Origin: Sporocytophaga sp.
Lineage (GTDB): Bacteria; Bacteroidota; Bacteroidia; Cytophagales; Cytophagaceae
Direction of reading: 5' to 3'
DNA length: 64,000 bases
Assembly (NCBI GenBank): GCA_024707265.1
Contig: JANQAB010000005.1
Span: forward strand, 1 to 64,000
Shown here: positions 9,613 through 18,595 of the stretch, piece by piece
How positions within the stretch are numbered: position 1 is the stretch's first letter
How the letters are laid out: each line of letters starts with the position of its first letter
Program-made: the position numbers and the translations under genes
The notes under the pieces: generated by a model
Told to the model about the DNA's origin: nothing
What the model saw: the letters and a program-made list of their open reading frames with translations, nothing else
Database searches by the model: none

Positions 9613-10968
9613 TTAATACTCAAATTTAACACCAGTATAGGTATAAGGAGTAAGTGTTTTTAACTCCGCCTTTACTGATGGAGAAACATTTAATGTTTCA
9701 ATAAATGCTTCAAAGATTTCTCTGGTTATTTTTTTGTTTTGTCTGGTCAGATCTTTTAGAGCTTCGTAAGGTTTTGGATATCCTACTCTTCTTAAAATAG
9801 TTTGAATTCCTTCTGCAATAACCACCCAGTTGTTTTCAAGATCTCTATCAATCGCAGCTTTATTCAGCTCAATTTTTTCAAGCCCTTTTAATAAAGATTT
9901 AATAGCAATATACATATGAGCGATAGGCACACCTATGTTTCTCAGCACAGTTGAGTCAGTCAGATCTCTTTGCAATCTTGATATCGGAAGTTTAGATGAA
10001 AGATGTTCAAATATGGCGTTGGCAATACCAAGGTTACCTTCAGAATTTTCAAAATCTATTGGATTTACTTTATGCGGCATAGCAGAAGAGCCAATTTCAC
10101 CTTCCTTAATTTTCTGCTTAAAGTATTCCATAGAGATATATTGCCACATATCTCTGTCAAGATCAATCAGAATTGTATTGATTCTTTTCAGATTGTCAAA
10201 CAGGGCAGCAAGGTTATCGTAGTGTTCTATTTGTGTCGTAAACTGACTTCTGTGCAAGCCTAACTGCGTGTTCAGAAATTCATTCGCAAATTTTATCCAG
10301 TTAATTTCCGGATAGGCAGAAAAATGAGCGTTAAAGTTTCCTGTTGCTCCTCCGAATTTTGCTGAATACGGAACGGTTTTTAAAAGCTCAAGTTGATTGT
10401 TTATCCTTTCAACAAAAACCATCAGCTCTTTTCCCAGAGTGGTTGGGGAAGCTGGTTGGCCATGCGTTTTAGCGAGCATTGCAATCCCTTTCCATTCTTT
10501 TGCAATTCCAATTAAAGAATTCTGGAGCAGGTAAACCAGAGGTAAGATTTCTTCCTGAACAGATTCTTTTAGCAACATTGGAATTGCTGTGTTATTGATA
10601 TCCTGGGAAGTTAATCCGAAGTGAATGAATTCGCTGTATGGAGCAATATCTAACTTATCAAATGCAGATTTTATGAAATATTCAACAGCTTTGACATCAT
10701 GGTTCGTTTTCTTTTCTATTTCCTTGATTTCCTGTGCCTGCTTTTCGGTAAAGTTTAAATAAATGTTCCTTAAAGATGGGTACAGACTTTTGCTAAAGGA
10801 TTCAAGTCCTGGAAGAGGCAATTCTGCCAGCGCAATAAAATATTCAATTTCAACCTGAATCCTGTATTTGATTAGGCCAAATTCTGAATAATAAGGAGCT
10901 AGATTTTTAACCTGATTTCTGTATCTGCCGTCAATAGGCGAGATCGCTGTCAATGCATTTAATTCCAT
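9613..10968 (-). CDS. purB: Adenylosuccinate lyase
   Basis: PurB acts twice in purine synthesis, releasing fumarate from SAICAR and from adenylosuccinate. The start MELNALTAISPIDGRYRNQV is the family signature; TSQDINNTAIPM and the strongly conserved SSAMPHKVNPIDFENSEGN flexible signature loop (with the catalytic Ser) follow. I chose the ATG at 10968; an upstream TTG would add seven residues not seen in the family. At 451 aa it has the usual length of the E. coli-type enzyme. It is transcribed alone and ends in the shared terminator with the glucosidase gene. Confidence 0.96.
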   Translation of the reverse strand: MELNALTAISPIDGRYRNQVKNLAPYYSEFGLIKYRIQVEIEYFIALAELPLPGLESFSKSLYPSLRNIYLNFTEKQAQEIKEIEKKTNHDVKAVEYFIKSAFDKLDIAPYSEFIHFGLTSQDINNTAIPMLLKESVQEEILPLVYLLQNSLIGIAKEWKGIAMLAKTHGQPASPTTLGKELMVFVERINNQLELLKTVPYSAKFGGATGNFNAHFSAYPEINWIKFANEFLNTQLGLHRSQFTTQIEHYDNLAALFDNLKRINTILIDLDRDMWQYISMEYFKQKIKEGEIGSSAMPHKVNPIDFENSEGNLGIANAIFEHLSSKLPISRLQRDLTDSTVLRNIGVPIAHMYIAIKSLLKGLEKIELNKAAIDRDLENNWVVIAEGIQTILRRVGYPKPYEALKDLTRQNKKITREIFEAFIETLNVSPSVKAELKTLTPYTYTGVKFEY

Positions 10969-11276
10969 TTTTTTCAAAATAAACAGCAAAGATAAAAATA
11001 ATAACCTTTTATCCCGAAAAAATAATTTTTAATCTTAATCTTTTGATTAACAGGGTTTAGGTGATGGATGAGAAGTTCAGAATTGCTTCAGAATTTTTAG
11101 ATTACTTTGAAATACAATAAGCCAATGGCTTATCCCACCAATACCCTCTATAAAGCCGGCATCCCTCTATGCCGGCTTTTTTTAAGTAATAAGTTGAAAG
11201 AAAAATCTGAAAGTTTAAACCATAGATTCAGGTCTTTACTGTTTTTACTTAAGACTTATAACTTATTACTTACAAC
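10969..11276. other. 308-base spacer between purB and CDF gene
   Basis: No convincing gene. It holds the divergent/promoter side of purB, a strong + strand hairpin with a T7 tail (11153-11183, listed separately), a short hairpin AAGCCAATGGCTT just before it, and degenerate 7-bp units of the AAGTNNN kind at about 11185-11205 and 11246-11280, the latter running into the end of the CDF gene. An 18-codon ATG frame (11064-11120) precedes the terminator, but I do not call it. Confidence 0.5.
11153..11183 (+). terminator. Rho-independent terminator with no obvious upstream gene
   Basis: AAGCCGGCAT (11153-11162) pairs with ATGCCGGCTT (11169-11178) around a 6-base loop, and T7 follows (11177-11183). 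On the + strand there is no gene upstream that it would serve; on the - strand it could end the CDF transcript, though the T tail there is poor. Confidence 0.75.
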
Positions 11277-12161
11277 TTAATCCGCTGGTTCTATATGAAT
11301 AAGCACGTCTTTAACTTTCGGAAGGTCTTTTAAAAGTTGATTTTTAACTTCATGTGCAAGTGTGTGGCCTTCTTTAACAGAAATATCTCCGTTAACCATT
11401 ACATGCAGGTCAACATAAAAGTCAAATCCCATTTTTCTTACAAGACACTTATCAAGCTGCACTACTCCCGGCACTTTTTCTGGCAATGTCCTTTACTTGT
11501 TCGGCTATTGAAGGATCTGGGGCTATATCCATCAGTTCATTCATAGCAGATTTCATAATTGACCAGGCATTATAAATGACTAAGGCAGAGGCTGCAAGTG
11601 CTGCCCAGTCATCAGCACTTTCATATCCTTCACCTCCAATGATGGCGATTGTAATACCAAAGAAGGCCGCCAGAGAAGACAAAGCATCACTTCTATGGTG
11701 CCATGCCTCTGCTTTCATTGCTGAGCTCTGATGTGTTTCACCAGCCTTGCTCACAAACCTGAATAGAATTTCTTTAATGAATATAATAGCACCCAGCAAA
11801 ATCAAGGTAAATGGAGCAGGAGCTTTATGAGGAGTGAGAATGTTATGGATACTTTGTATGATGATAAACATTGCTGCAGCAAAAAGTAAAAATGTGAGGA
11901 TAATCGATGCGATGGGCTCAGCCTTTCCATGTCCGTAAGGGTGGTTTTCATCACGTTCTTTTATTGAAACTTTTAATCCTATATAAAGAATTACTGAGCT
12001 GATAACATCAGAAAAAGATTCAATGGAATCTGCAATCAGTGCAAAAGAATTTCCAAAGATGCCTGTAAAAAGTTTGATAAGACCCAAAAAAAGTTTGAAA
12101 AGAGACTTCCGATGATGATTTTTTGACCTGGAACAGAAGTTTTTTTTGAGACTTCGATCAT
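11277..12161 (-). pseudogene. FieF-type cation diffusion facilitator, broken by two homopolymer indels
   Basis: One CDF transporter split over three frames. The start is ATG at 12161 (MIEVSKKTSVPGQKIIIGSL); adding one T to the A7/T7 run at 12086-12092 joins it to FLGLIKLFTGIFGNS. The middle has ALIADSIESFSDV (DxxxD) and EAWHHRSDALSS (HxxxD) metal sites of the transmembrane domain. Removing one base from the run 11475-11479 then joins DIARK to VPGVVQLDKCLVRK, opening the C-terminal ZT-dimer domain with DFYVDLHVMVNG and GHTLAHEV. Repaired length is 294 aa, normal for proton-driven Zn/Fe exporters of this family. As written it would not be made whole. Both breaks lie in homopolymers, so sequencing error is the likelier cause. 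Confidence 0.82.
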
Positions 12162-12309
12162 TCTATGTATTTTTCTTTAAAATTACGAAACGAATGTAAA
12201 GGTAAATTATTAATTGTTCTTGCCGCGGAACTTTATTTGCCTCTTTCAATAAATCTTTCAAACCTTTTAACCACAAAACAATTATTTATTACTACTTTTT
12301 TAAAATTGT

Positions 12310-12723
12310 ATGAAAAAAATTAATTGCATATTGCTAATCGATGACGATGAGATTAGCAATTTTATCAATGAAACTTTATTGAAAAGAATGGGTGTAGCGA
12401 GCGAAATTAAAGTGGTAAAAAATGGCATTGATGGATTAAAATTCATTACCATCTTTGATGAAAAAGGCATTTGTCCGGAACTTATTTTATTAGATCTGAA
12501 TATGCCAGTGATTGATGGGTATGAGTTTCTGGAATCTTTTGAAAAGTTAATTTTTGAAAATAAAAATAATGTAAAAATAGTTGTTCTTTCTTCATCGAAT
12601 AATCCGAGGGATGAAGAGCGATTAAAAAAAGAGTTTGGTATAACTAATTACTTCGTTAAGCCCCTTACAGAAGAGAAGGTGCTGAGTATATTAAACTTAA
12701 AACCAGCTACTTCATATAACTAA
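12310..12723 (+). CDS. Single-domain response regulator (CheY-like)
   Basis: 137 aa consisting of one receiver domain. The acidic pocket is D11-D12-D13, the phospho-acceptor Asp is D62 in LILLDLNMPVIDG, the switch Ser is S94-S96 in VVLSSSNNP, and the conserved Lys is K117 in YFVKPLT. There is no output domain, so it must act by protein contact or phosphotransfer with a partner kinase that is not encoded nearby. Stand-alone regulators of this type, with a long loop before the Asp, are common in Cytophagales. Transcribed alone. Confidence 0.9.
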   Translation: MKKINCILLIDDDEISNFINETLLKRMGVASEIKVVKNGIDGLKFITIFDEKGICPELILLDLNMPVIDGYEFLESFEKLIFENKNNVKIVVLSSSNNPRDEERLKKEFGITNYFVKPLTEEKVLSILNLKPATSYN

Positions 12724-12828
12724 CTACTTCCTGATTCTTTCTTAAACAAAGGTTGCCTGAACTGAAACATAATGGGGCAAAAAATGATTATTTATATAAT
12801 CAGATGTTCCATTAAAAACATTAAAGTT

Positions 12829-13314
12829 ATGGCTAGACCTAGTTTAAGATTAATCGAAGCCCTTAGGACTGCAGCAAAACAGATTGGAAGTAAAACCAAC
12901 TATAACTGGAAAGATATTGGATCATGCAACTGTGGCAATTTAGCTCAGGTTCTCACAGGGTTAGATAAAAAGCAAATCACGAAGTTTGGCATAAAGAAGC
13001 ACGGTGACTGGGACATGCTATCTCGTTTATTCAGAAAAGAAAGTGGTTATGAAATTGATGAAGTCATAGCTGAAATGCTTGATGCGGGTCTTATTCTGGA
13101 TGATTTTGCAAATCTGGAAAATCTTACAGACAGAAGGATATTGATGAGAATGGGAGAGAATGTTTATCTTAAAAGAGATAAGAGAGAGGATGTAATTTTA
13201 TATCTTAACACCTGGGCTTCTATATTGGAAGAAGAGCTTCTAAAAGAGATTAATATTAAGGATGCGGAAAGCGTTTTAAACGAAGAAGAGAAGGAGAAGG
13301 AATTATCAGAGTAG
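12829..13314 (+). CDS. Conserved hypothetical protein
   Basis: 161 aa, starting MARPSLRLIEALRTAAKQIG. I chose ATG 12829 over the in-frame ATG at 12772 because the extra 19 residues (a run rich in I, R, K) look like leader sequence. The protein is highly charged, mostly helical by eye, with an internal SCNCGNLAQVLTGL segment containing two cysteines and an acidic C-terminal tail (EEEKEKELSE). I do not recognise the family beyond an impression that it recurs in Cytophagales. No signal peptide or membrane helix. It ends inside a strong terminator, so it is a stand-alone or second gene after the response regulator (105 bases downstream). Confidence 0.75.
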   Translation: MARPSLRLIEALRTAAKQIGSKTNYNWKDIGSCNCGNLAQVLTGLDKKQITKFGIKKHGDWDMLSRLFRKESGYEIDEVIAEMLDAGLILDDFANLENLTDRRILMRMGENVYLKRDKREDVILYLNTWASILEEELLKEINIKDAESVLNEEEKEKELSE

Positions 13315-13335
13315 GAAAACTTCCTACTCTTTTTT
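13308..13335 (+). terminator. Rho-independent terminator
   Basis: AGAGTAGGAA (13308-13317) pairs with TTCCTACTCT (13321-13330) around AAC, with T6 running to 13335. The stop codon TAG of the preceding gene is in the stem. Confidence 0.85.
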
Positions 13336-13401
13336 CTTTCAAATTAAGTTCATTTTTGTGCTAGATTTTTTTTTAATTTTCTTGCCTTTAAAAAGTCCCT
13401 G

Positions 13402-14322
13402 ATGAAGTTTAAAAAAGTTGTCAAAGATATTTTATATCTTTTTTCTCAAACCTACAAAGAATGGATAAAAGATGATCCTTTTGAAATGAGTGCATCTGTT
13501 GCTTATTATGCTATTCTCTCATTGCCTGCTTTATTACTTATTGTTATCAATACTGCAGGAGTTATTTTTGGAAAGGATGCGGTTGAAGGAAAAATTGCTT
13601 TTGAACTTGGCCAAATACTTGGAGATGAGGCAGGAAGTATTATTCAGGGAATAGTTGCAAATGCAAGCTTGAAATCAAGTTCAAGATTTACAGCTTTCGT
13701 TGGTTTGGGTACTTTGATTTTTGGAGCCACTGGGGTATTTATTGCGCTTCAGAAATCAATTAATAAAGTGTGGGAGGTAAGGGTTAATCCTAAAAGTGGA
13801 ATATTAAAATATATCATGAGCAGGGTTACTTCTTTTGCCATCATAATTTTTATAGGAGTGCTGATGTTTGCTTTTATATTGATTACTACAGCTCTTAATG
13901 CTTTTAGTACCTGGCTTAATCAGCATTTACCCGATTATATAGTTTCCTGGTTTTTTATAATAAATTTCCTGGTATCATTCGGAATCATTACTCTATTGTT
14001 TGCAATTATATATAAATTCTTACCAGATGTAAAAATAGCCTGGGGGAGTGTATGGTTCGGGGCAGCGTTGACATCCTTCCTCTTTGTAATAGGAAAGCTT
14101 GCTATGGGCTTTTATTTTGTTCATATGAATCCTGCGTCTGCCTATGGTGCTGCAGGATCTTTGATATTAATTATGATTTGGGTTTCATATTCTTCACTCA
14201 TCTTATTTTTTGGTGCTGAGTTTACACACGTTTATGCAAAAAAATATGGGTATTCCATCAAGTATTCCAAATATGCCATGAAGATGGAAGACTTCTATAA
14301 GGAGAAATACAGGAATTCCTAA
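13402..14322 (+). CDS. YihY/BrkB family inner-membrane protein
   Basis: 306 aa with six predicted membrane helices after a short cytoplasmic N-terminus. The YihY/BrkB landmarks are present: the first helix with SVAYYAILSLPALLLIV, then VGLGTLIFGATGVFIALQKSINKVW, and near the end AYGAAGSLILIMIWVSYSSLILFFGAEFTH. The family was once named ribonuclease BN by mistake; its real role (suggested exporter or envelope protein) is unsettled. It is the right length for the bacterial family. Its last four bases overlap the end of the convergent PAP2 gene. Confidence 0.9.
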   Translation: MKFKKVVKDILYLFSQTYKEWIKDDPFEMSASVAYYAILSLPALLLIVINTAGVIFGKDAVEGKIAFELGQILGDEAGSIIQGIVANASLKSSSRFTAFVGLGTLIFGATGVFIALQKSINKVWEVRVNPKSGILKYIMSRVTSFAIIIFIGVLMFAFILITTALNAFSTWLNQHLPDYIVSWFFIINFLVSFGIITLLFAIIYKFLPDVKIAWGSVWFGAALTSFLFVIGKLAMGFYFVHMNPASAYGAAGSLILIMIWVSYSSLILFFGAEFTHVYAKKYGYSIKYSKYAMKMEDFYKEKYRNS

Positions 14323-15089
14323 AAGGTAAGCTGATAAGATACTCCCAAAGCACCATTATAGTAAGTAGGAACAAGGCATTGTGTTTTTCTTCCCCACCTG
14401 TTTTGGTGGGTAAGGTAGGCTATTTGAGCTGAAAGAATTCCAAATCCTGCACCAGCAAGGACATCAGAAAGCCAATGTTTATTGTTTGCCATTCTAAAAA
14501 AGCCTACAGCTGTAGCTATTGTATAAGCTCCAACTCCATACCATTGGCTTTTATATCTGAACTCTTTATGAACAATTGTTGCTGCTGCAAAGGCCTGGGC
14601 TGTATGTCCTGATGGAAATGAATGGAAATCAGAACTGTCCGGGCGTTGAATATGAGTTATATATTTTACAGAAAAGGTTAAAGCATTTACTATGATCTCT
14701 GTCTTTACAATAAGTAGTGCTGTATTTATGAAATCGTTCTGACATTTAATTTTTAAAAGGTTCAATGCTACAAGTTGAGCATATGGTGCAAAAATCAAGT
14801 AATCGTCAACCCTAGTCCGGAAGGAGGGGAATAATTTTTGCATGTCATTCCTTGCATCGTAACTACTATAAATCCCATGATTCTGAATGGTGGAAACTCC
14901 AAGGCCTATAAGAACAGTTGGTGCAATAGCTGCTTTAAATACTCTTGATTTATACCACTTTTTGTTTTGATGATCATTGATTTCATTTATTTTAGTAATC
15001 TCCGGATTTATGCTATCATTTGTCTGACAGATTCCGGTTTGTAACTGAATTGTGAAAATAAAAATCAGCAAAAAGTTCAATTGTTTCAT
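14319..15089 (-). CDS. PAP2-family membrane phosphatase
   Basis: 256 aa from the start MKQLNFLLIFIFTIQLQTG, a signal peptide or anchor; an in-frame ATG at 15104 would add five residues. All three phosphatase motifs are visible: KYITHIQRP (K-x6-RP), PSGHT with the transition-state His, and RMANNKHWLSD carrying R, the nucleophilic His and Asp. Members hydrolyse lipid phosphates such as phosphatidate or undecaprenyl pyrophosphate on the periplasmic side. It lies opposite the BrkB gene and overlaps its end by four bases. Substrate not inferable. Confidence 0.9.
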   Translation of the reverse strand: MKQLNFLLIFIFTIQLQTGICQTNDSINPEITKINEINDHQNKKWYKSRVFKAAIAPTVLIGLGVSTIQNHGIYSSYDARNDMQKLFPSFRTRVDDYLIFAPYAQLVALNLLKIKCQNDFINTALLIVKTEIIVNALTFSVKYITHIQRPDSSDFHSFPSGHTAQAFAAATIVHKEFRYKSQWYGVGAYTIATAVGFFRMANNKHWLSDVLAGAGFGILSAQIAYLTHQNRWGRKTQCLVPTYYNGALGVSYQLTF

Positions 15090-15199
15090 CGACAGGTCCT
15101 CCAAATTGTTGGCTAATTACTTTAAAGAACTTTTATATCAAAAAAATGTTAGAGCGATTTTTTTAATGTTTTTAAATGCTATAATCAATGTCAGGATAT

Positions 15200-15647
15200 T
15201 CAGGAATCTGAATATTCCTTTTCTAGTAAAATCAACTCTTTGTAGTTTTTTTCAATTTGAATATATTGTTTGGATATCAGGCTTTTCAGGTCTGACGGCA
15301 GGTTTAGGTCAAGTACTTCCTTATATTCTTTTAAAGTATTTTTTTCAACTTTTATAGCTTCCTGAAAAATAGTATTCAAACTGGTACCTGCAATATTGTC
15401 CATCAGCTTTATCCAGAATCTTTTGGAATCGCCTGAAAAGCTGGTTCCAGCTTCTTCCGGAGTTTCATCTGAATACTTCAAAAGTTCCATCTGGAGAACC
15501 TTACTTTGATTGCAATTTTGGGTTGAAATGTTTTGAAACGCTTTGTTTTCCGTCATTCCAAATAGTTCCTGAAAAAAAGGAAAGGCGATCATTCAGAGTT
15601 CTTATTAAAGAATTGACTCCTGAAACCAGCTCAAACGTTTCTTTCAT
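15200..15647 (-). pseudogene. DUF2383/PA2169-like four-helix protein, frame broken at A7
   Basis: The N-terminal part (MKETFELVSGVNSLIRTLNDRLSFF) lies in one frame and the rest (QELFGMTENKAFQNISTQN onward) in another. Removing one base from the run 15572-15578 fuses them to a 148-aa protein that fits the DUF2383 four-helix-bundle family: a first helix with a repeated LN/R pattern, a central GTSFSGDSKRFWIKL (the usual R-x-W), then a GE/VEKNTLKEYKEVL helix and a final helix ending LILLEKEY. This fold resembles ferritin-like bundles in stress proteins; function is unknown. A further in-frame ATG at 15695 exists but would add residues not typical. As drawn the gene is broken in a homopolymer. Confidence 0.65.
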
Positions 15648-15809
15648 TGCTGTGTCTTTTAAGGTATAATGAAAAGGAAACAGTTTAAATGTCATCTTTG
15701 TTTTTATTCTGCCACTTCTTGAATTTCTGATAAGATATCAAAGGAATAATAGTAGTAAGTGATATTAATTTCTAAGAATTATTGTTCTAATAAAAAGAGA
15801 GGACAGACT

Positions 15810-16211
15810 ATGAATCTTTTGGAAAACAGAGAACTACTAAGGGGGTTGTTAAAGCAGACAGATTACCTTAATACTGCAAATGGAGGAACTAGCATGACAT
15901 CTTTTGAATTCAGCAGGACTGATTTTAATTTTGTTATAACCATTAAGGCTCCTTCAATGTCTGCAGAAGCATTTCACATTATGCTTGATTTTAATCAGCT
16001 TACTGTATATACAGTGCTGGAAGGGTTCGATGAATTTGAAGATGATGACCTGGTTAAGATTCCTTTGTTTATAAGGACTTTCGAGGTACCTTCATTTGTA
16101 GACATCGAAAATATTGAAGCTGTTTATGAAAATGAAGAATTAAATATTCTTCTTCCTTTCAAATCACCCCAGGAAAATGCGCATAGAATGATTGACATAA
16201 AGTTCAGATAA
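15810..16211 (+). CDS. Hsp20/alpha-crystallin-like protein
   Basis: 133 aa from ATG 15810, preceded by an AGAGGA ribosome-binding site nine bases upstream; a longer reading from 15759 lacks one. The middle and C-terminal part resembles a divergent alpha-crystallin beta-sandwich: FNFVITIKAPSMSAEAFHI, an acidic connecting loop (DEFEDDDL), RTFEVPSFVDIENIEAVYEN and NEELNILLPFKSP, which parallels the family pattern of RxFxLP, an I/V-D-x-x-x-I/A-x-Y-x-N-G-x-L repeat. No clear C-terminal IXI motif is seen. Likely an ATP-independent holdase, moderately sure. It ends in its own terminator. Confidence 0.7.
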   Translation: MNLLENRELLRGLLKQTDYLNTANGGTSMTSFEFSRTDFNFVITIKAPSMSAEAFHIMLDFNQLTVYTVLEGFDEFEDDDLVKIPLFIRTFEVPSFVDIENIEAVYENEELNILLPFKSPQENAHRMIDIKFR

Positions 16212-16240
16212 AAGAGGCTGGGAGTGACCAGCCTCTTTTT
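16211..16240 (+). terminator. Rho-independent terminator
   Basis: AAGAGGCTGG (16212-16221) pairs with CCAGCCTCTT (16228-16237) around GAGTGA, followed by T-rich sequence, directly after the stop of the Hsp20-like gene. Confidence 0.88.
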
Positions 16241-16363
16241 ATTTATAACTGTATTTTAATTTTACTTTAACCCGAACGTATTTTTTATTTCTGAACAAAC
16301 ATCTTTTCATTCTTAATTTCTAAATATATTTATGTAGAAAGAGTGATGCTTATTACTGTTGTG

Positions 16364-16882
16364 ATGATAAAAGAAAAGATTGAAATTATAAAAGGGGATA
16401 TTACAAGAGTCCAGGTTGATGCAATTGTCAATGCAGCCAATTCCTCACTTCTTGGTGGAGGAGGGGTAGACGGAGCTATTCACAGGGCCGCAGGAAAAGA
16501 GTTGTTGCATGAATGCAGGTTATTACACGGTTGTAAAACCGGTGAGGCAAAGATCACAAAAGGGTATAATTTGCCTGCGAAGTTTGTGATTCATACAGTA
16601 GGACCGGTTTGGAATGGTGGAACTTATAATGAACCAGCATTACTGAGAAACTGCTATTACAATTCTCTGGGCTTAGCTGTTAAAAATAATTGTGGTTCCA
16701 TTGCCTTTCCTGCTATAAGCACAGGAATTTACAGATATCCCTTTGAACAGGCAACTAAAATAGCAATCGGGACCACAACTGAATTTCTCCAGCAAAACAA
16801 TTTTCCTGAAAAAGTTATTTTTGTTTGTTTCAGTGATGAGATGTTTAGTATATACCAGAAAACTCTTGAAGAAATCTTATGA
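16364..16882 (+). CDS. Macrodomain ADP-ribose-binding protein (YmdB-like)
   Basis: 172 aa from ATG 16364 ([14 protein letters not shown]); an earlier GTG (16343) would add seven residues. The single macrodomain shows [47 protein letters not shown] and [12 protein letters not shown], which are the nucleotide-binding loops of the O-acetyl-ADP-ribose deacetylase/ADP-ribosyl hydrolase subgroup (TarR/YmdB type). The catalytic Asn and Asp are in NAANS and GVDGA. Its stop overlaps the acylphosphatase start by four bases (ATGA), and a photolyase follows, so it likely belongs to one transcript. Its substrate is presumably an ADP-ribose ester or modified protein. Confidence 0.92.
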   Translation: MIKEKIEIIKGDITRVQVDAIVNAANSSLLGGGGVDGAIHRAAGKELLHECRLLHGCKTGEAKITKGYNLPAKFVIHTVGPVWNGGTYNEPALLRNCYYNSLGLAVKNNCGSIAFPAISTGIYRYPFEQATKIAIGTTTEFLQQNNFPEKVIFVCFSDEMFSIYQKTLEEIL

Positions 16883-17148
16883 AAAACTTTAGAATAGTAG
16901 TATCAGGGAAAGTTCAGGGTGTTTTTTTCAGAGCTTCGGCCAGGTCAGAAGCCAAAGCACAGAATTTAGTGGGATTTGCTAAAAATCTTCCGGATGGGAA
17001 TGTGTTGATAGAAGCGATGGGAGAGGAAGAGAGCCTTGAAAAGTTTTTGCAATGGTGCAGTCGCGGACCAATGATGGCGCATGTCACATCAGTAAATACA
17101 GAAGAAATACCGCTCGGTGATTTTACCTCTTTTGATATTAGTTATTAG
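16879..17148 (+). CDS. acyP: Acylphosphatase
   Basis: 89 aa, the size of the family. It keeps the phosphate-cradle and catalytic residues: VQGVFFRA with the catalytic R18 and GFAKNLPDG with the catalytic N36, giving the alpha/beta sandwich that hydrolyses carboxyl phosphates such as acetyl- or carbamoyl-phosphate. Cytoplasmic, no signal peptide. Translationally coupled to the macrodomain gene (ATGA overlap) and 22 bases before the photolyase gene. Confidence 0.93.
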   Translation: MKNFRIVVSGKVQGVFFRASARSEAKAQNLVGFAKNLPDGNVLIEAMGEEESLEKFLQWCSRGPMMAHVTSVNTEEIPLGDFTSFDISY

Positions 17149-17170
17149 TTAAGTTATTTAAGTATTATCA

Positions 17171-18571
17171 GTGAAGAAGATTAAAGTAGAAACGGAACGA
17201 GTAAAACTTTTGAATGACAGGTCTGTATCGGAGAAAGGAAAGTATGTTCTTTACTGGATGCAACAATCTCAAAGAGCTGATTATAATCATGCTCTGGAAT
17301 ATGCTGCTTTAAAGGCAAACGAATTGGAGCTGCCATTGCTAGTGGTTTTTGGTCTAATGGATGATTATCCTGAAGCCAACCTGCGTCATTATCATTTCAT
17401 GCTTGAAGGGCTTAAGGATACAGCAAATATATTACTAAAAAGAAAAATTAACTTTATCCTGAAAAAAGGTTTTCCACCTGATATAGCCAAAGAATTAGCA
17501 ACTGATGCTGCTATAGTCTTTTGTGATTTGGGATATCTCAGACATCAAAGGTTATGGAGGAAGCAAGTTTCGGAGGGGGTATCGTGCAGAGTTGTTCAGG
17601 TTGAATCAGATGCAGTTGTCCCTGTGGAAGTAGCAAGTACAAAAGCTGAATATGCTGCCAGGACTATTCGGCGAAAGATATGGCTTCATGCAGATCTTTT
17701 TATAGTGCCTTTGGATCAGGTAAAATTGAAACATTCATCACTGGATTTAACATTCAAGGATACTTTATCATTGAATGATATTGAATCACTGCTGGCTTCA
17801 TTAAAGCTTGACACAAGTGTAGGTAAAGTCGATCAGTTTTTTAAAGGAGGTCCTACAGAGGCTAAAAAAAGACTGGCTTATTTTATTTCAAAGAAACTAG
17901 CCATGTATGTAGAGAACAGGAATCATCCTTATAAGGATAATATTTCATGTATGAGTATGTACCTTCATTTTGGTCAGATTAGTCCTGTCGAAATACTGCT
18001 GGAAATTCAAAAGCATAAATCGGGAAAAGAAAATGTAGATTCCTATGTAGAGGAACTTCTAATAAGAAGAGAGCTTTCTATTAATTTTGTTTATTATACT
18101 CCCGACTATGATTGCTTCAGTTTTCTTCCTGATTGGGCCAAAAACACTTTGGATAAGCATAAGGAAGATGAGCGTCCTCACAGATATAGTTTAAAACAGC
18201 TTGAGATGTCCAAGACGCATGACCCATACTGGAATGCGGCTATGGATGAAATGAAGGTTACAGGTTTCATGCATAATTACATGAGAATGTATTGGGGAAA
18301 AAAGGTATTGGAATGGTCTGATACTCCGGAGAAAGCATATAAAAACTTAGTTTACCTCAATAATAAATATTTTCTTGATGGGCGAGATCCGCTTTCTTAT
18401 GCCAATATAGGCTGGATATTTGGATTACATGACAGGCCCTGGGGAGAACGACCCATTTATGGAACAGTAAGAACTATGGTAGCTTCAGGCTTAGAAAGAA
18501 AAACGAATCCCAAAGCTTATGTTGAAAAAGTGAATATTCTGAAAGAAAAAGCATTAAAAAAAGAGGACTGA
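17171..18571 (+). CDS. Class II CPD photolyase (deoxyribodipyrimidine photo-lyase)
   Basis: 466 aa, starting at GTG 17171. It repairs cyclobutane pyrimidine dimers with FADH- and light. Class II features: the N-terminal domain opening KGKYVLYWMQQSQRADYNHAL, where class I would have a different pattern, and the C-terminal FAD domain with MGQ-like SMYLHFGQISP, the RRELSINFVYY helix and the C-terminal GRDPLSYANIGWIFGLHDRPW, all typical of class II. Upstream acylphosphatase is only 22 bases away. Its last codons are in the shared bidirectional terminator with the downstream gene. Confidence 0.93.
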   Translation: MKKIKVETERVKLLNDRSVSEKGKYVLYWMQQSQRADYNHALEYAALKANELELPLLVVFGLMDDYPEANLRHYHFMLEGLKDTANILLKRKINFILKKGFPPDIAKELATDAAIVFCDLGYLRHQRLWRKQVSEGVSCRVVQVESDAVVPVEVASTKAEYAARTIRRKIWLHADLFIVPLDQVKLKHSSLDLTFKDTLSLNDIESLLASLKLDTSVGKVDQFFKGGPTEAKKRLAYFISKKLAMYVENRNHPYKDNISCMSMYLHFGQISPVEILLEIQKHKSGKENVDSYVEELLIRRELSINFVYYTPDYDCFSFLPDWAKNTLDKHKEDERPHRYSLKQLEMSKTHDPYWNAAMDEMKVTGFMHNYMRMYWGKKVLEWSDTPEKAYKNLVYLNNKYFLDGRDPLSYANIGWIFGLHDRPWGERPIYGTVRTMVASGLERKTNPKAYVEKVNILKEKALKKED

Positions 18572-18595
18572 TTTCTACCAGTCCTCTTCGTTTTT
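18561..18595. terminator. Bidirectional terminator
   Basis: AAGAGGACTG (18561-18570) pairs with CAGTCCTCTT (18579-18588), followed by CG and T5. It spans the convergent ends of the photolyase gene (stop 18571) and the DUF4468-like gene (stop 18575). Confidence 0.82.

Noticed and set aside
11064..11120. 18-codon ATG frame before the 11153 terminator
   Set aside because: Too short to judge and lacks a clear ribosome-binding site or promoter.
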